Source: Pacificimonas sp963710205
Lineage (GTDB): Bacteria > Pseudomonadota > Alphaproteobacteria > Sphingomonadales > Sphingomonadaceae
Direction: 5' to 3'
Length of the DNA stretch: 64,000 nt
NCBI GenBank assembly: GCA_963710205.1
Contig: CAVPZG010000004.1
Location: forward strand, 1 to 64,000
In this document: positions 62,309-64,000 of the stretch, piece by piece
How the letters are laid out: the number at the start of each line of letters is the position of its first letter
Numbering within the stretch: position 1 is the stretch's first letter
Notes under the pieces: generated by a model
The model's input: only the letters and a program-made list of their open reading frames with translations
Database searches by the model: none
What the model was told of the DNA's origin: nothing
Translations under genes and position numbers: made by a program

Positions 62309-62737
62309 ATGAGCGAGCGCGGCGACGATCTGGACAAGGACGGCGGGGACGCCGCCGACGCGCCGCGGATGATGGCACGGTCGCGGTTCCGCCGCCTGTG
62401 GTTCGCGGGCGGCATGATCTGTCTGGCGCTTGGCGGCATCGGCGCGGTGCTGCCGGTGATGCCGACGGTGATCTTCCTGATCGGCGCGGCGGCCTGCTTC
62501 GCCCGCTCGAACCCGGCCTGGGAAGCGCGCGTGATGCAGCATCCCGTTTTCGGGCCCCATGTCCGCGCATGGCGGGAGCGGCGCGCGATCACCCGCATCG
62601 GCAAATGGTGGGCAACATTGGGGTTGCTTGGCGGTGCGGCTTTCAGTCTGTTTTTCGTGCCGATGCCCTGGGGCGGCATCACGCCTGCGCTGGCGGCCTT
62701 GCTGCTTCCCTGGATATGGACGCGGGTAGAGGTTTGA
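62309..62737 (+). CDS. YbaN/DUF454-family inner-membrane protein
   Basis: The 142-residue protein has a charged start and then RLWFAGGMICLALGGIGAVLPVMPTVIFLIGAAACFARSNPAWE (in parts), which is the YbaN/DUF454 signature, plus two further hydrophobic segments. I chose the ATG at 62309; the frame extends upstream but without family sequence. Function is unknown. It is followed 56 bases later by the helicase gene. Confidence 0.85.
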   Translation: MSERGDDLDKDGGDAADAPRMMARSRFRRLWFAGGMICLALGGIGAVLPVMPTVIFLIGAAACFARSNPAWEARVMQHPVFGPHVRAWRERRAITRIGKWWATLGLLGGAAFSLFFVPMPWGGITPALAALLLPWIWTRVEV

Positions 62738-62793
62738 AGACGCCGTTCGCGCCTGCGGCGGACCTCATTCCCGCGTCGTCCGTTCTTCCGCCG

Positions 62794-64000
62794 ATGACCA
62801 AACTCCCGCCCCAAATCACTGACTGGTTCGACGCGCGGGGGTGGCGGCTGAGGCGGCATCAGGCGGAGATGGTCGAGGCGGCCCGGGCGGGGCGCGACGC
62901 TCTGCTGGTGGCCGCAACCGGGGCGGGGAAGACGCTGGCCGGGTTTCTGGCGTCGATCGCGGAGCTGATCGAGGAACCGGACTTCGATGGGCTGCATACA
63001 CTTTACGTGTCGCCGCTGAAGGCGCTGGCGGTGGATGTGCAGCGGAATCTGCTGGAGCCGATCGCGGAGATGGGCCTGGATATCCGGGTGGAAACGCGCA
63101 CGGGCGATACGCCGTCAAACCGCAAGGCGCGGCAGCGGACGCGGCCGCCGCAGATGCTGCTGACGACGCCCGAATCGCTGTCGCTGCTGCTGAGCTATCC
63201 AGAGTCGGAAGCGATGTTCGCCAATTTGCGGACGATGATCGTCGATGAAATCCATGCCTTTGCGCCGACCAAGCGGGGCGACCTTCTGGCGCTCGGCATG
63301 TCGCGCCTGCAGGTGCTGTCGCCGAACATGCGCCGCGTCGCGCTGACGGCGACCGTCCGCGATCCGGACGGGTTTCGCGGCTGGCTGTCGCCGGACGGCG
63401 ACTATGAAGCGGTGGCGCTGGTCCGCGGCGAGGAGGGCGTACAGGCGGACATCCGCATTCTGCTGCCCGAGGACCGTGTGCCCTGGTCGGGCCATTCGGG
63501 CCGCTATGCCGCGCCGCAGGTGATGGAGGAAATCCGCAGCCACAAGCTCACCCTGGTATTCTGCAACACACGCGGGCTGGCGGAGCTGATCTTTCAGGAC
63601 TTGTGGGCGGAAAATAGCGAAAACCTGCCGCTTGCCATTCACCACGGCTCGCTGAGTGTCGAGGCGCGGCGCAAGGTCGAGGCAGCAATGGCGAACGGCA
63701 GGCTGCGCGGGCTGGTCTGCACGGCGTCACTCGACCTTGGCGTCGACTGGGGCGACGTCGATCTGGTCATCCAGATGGGCGCGCCGAAAGGCTCATCGCG
63801 CCTGTTGCAGCGCATCGGTCGTGCCAATCACCGGCTGGACGAAGCGTCCGAGGCGATCATCGTTCCCGGCAACCGCTTCGAATATCTTGAGGCGCAGGCG
63901 GCGCTGGACGCAGTGGCGGAGGGGGAACTCGACCCGGACATGTGGCGTCCGGGCGGCCTTGACGTGCTGGCGCAGCATGTCATGGCGCTCGCCTGCGCCG
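62794..64000 (+). CDS. Ligase-associated DEXH-box helicase (partial, continues past the window)
   Basis: The 402 visible residues have motif I ATGAGKT (about 43-49), YVSPLKALA, TTPESLSLLLSYP, motif II VDEIHAF (DEIH), motif III LTATV, then FCNTRGLAE, HHGSLS and motif VI QRIGRANHR. This Lhr-like set belongs to the helicase of the ligase-associated DNA damage response cluster. The ligase (frameshifted) and exonuclease of the same cluster are at 31-36 kb. The C-terminal domain lies beyond the window, so its intactness cannot be judged. Confidence 0.9.
   Translation, partial: MTKLPPQITDWFDARGWRLRRHQAEMVEAARAGRDALLVAATGAGKTLAGFLASIAELIEEPDFDGLHTLYVSPLKALAVDVQRNLLEPIAEMGLDIRVETRTGDTPSNRKARQRTRPPQMLLTTPESLSLLLSYPESEAMFANLRTMIVDEIHAFAPTKRGDLLALGMSRLQVLSPNMRRVALTATVRDPDGFRGWLSPDGDYEAVALVRGEEGVQADIRILLPEDRVPWSGHSGRYAAPQVMEEIRSHKLTLVFCNTRGLAELIFQDLWAENSENLPLAIHHGSLSVEARRKVEAAMANGRLRGLVCTASLDLGVDWGDVDLVIQMGAPKGSSRLLQRIGRANHRLDEASEAIIVPGNRFEYLEAQAALDAVAEGELDPDMWRPGGLDVLAQHVMALACA

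Noticed and set aside
1..64000. CRISPR arrays, tRNA and rRNA genes
   Set aside because: No regularly spaced repeats, cloverleaf-like or rRNA-like sequence was seen when reading through the intergenic regions.

Overview
The window reads as a GC-rich alphaproteobacterial chromosome, most likely Sphingomonadales or a close relative. The evidence is the mdh-sucC-sucD order, several TonB-dependent receptors (TBDRs), HWE/HisKA_2-type sensor kinases, and tryptophan-halogenase-like genes beside glycoside hydrolases. No rRNA, tRNA, CRISPR array, insertion sequence or prophage was seen. The assignment comes from gene content read by eye, not from a database search.

Layout. 0-6 kb: queuosine precursor genes (queC, queE), malate dehydrogenase, a frameshifted GIY-YIG gene between two copies of a 125-bp palindromic repeat, and sucCD with a clear terminator. 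6-13 kb: an AraC-like regulator, then a tightly overlapping run (YggS, HAD hydrolase, short asparaginase-like protein, GST, saccharopine-dehydrogenase-like protein), and an opposite-strand group (dicarboxylate symporter, small conserved protein, L,D-transpeptidase). 13-31 kb: a TBDR whose signal peptide is out of frame, a PhoA-type alkaline phosphatase, dodecin, a GAF/HWE kinase, NhaA, small regulatory and membrane genes, ThrS, an isolated ccmCDE block, an NIT-domain chemoreceptor and an M3 peptidase.

31-36 kb: an ATP-dependent DNA ligase (frameshifted) and the ligase-associated exonuclease. They are separated by a HisKA_2 kinase, decayed second copies of the exonuclease 3' end and the ligase 5' end, and a two-gene cassette. 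The cassette encodes a protein with a DAFRHA motif (DUF6973-like) and an overlapping small lipoprotein, which resembles a toxin/immunity pair. The third member of this repair set, the DEXH helicase, starts at 62.8 kb and runs off the window.

36-62 kb: a carbohydrate utilisation region. It holds a gluconolactonase-like protein, a 1035-aa TBDR, an Eda aldolase, a secreted beta-sandwich-like protein, two GH3 glycosidases, a sugar porter, a LacI regulator, xylulokinase, xylose isomerase, an SLC13-type transporter, and an operon of an aldose epimerase with three intact halogenases and one degenerate halogenase. A shared 14-bp LacI-like operator (consensus close to TGACAACGTTGTCA) lies upstream of the TBDR, the first GH3 gene, the lacI/xylB divergence and the epimerase-halogenase operon. 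The simplest reading is one xylan/xylo-oligosaccharide regulon: TBDR uptake, GH3 cleavage, inner-membrane transport, isomerisation and phosphorylation of xylose, with the halogenases co-expressed for an unknown purpose.

Four genes carry single-base-type frameshifts (GIY-YIG, TBDR, ligase, third halogenase). Two of these sit in five-base G/C runs, so indel errors in the assembly must be excluded before calling them pseudogenes.
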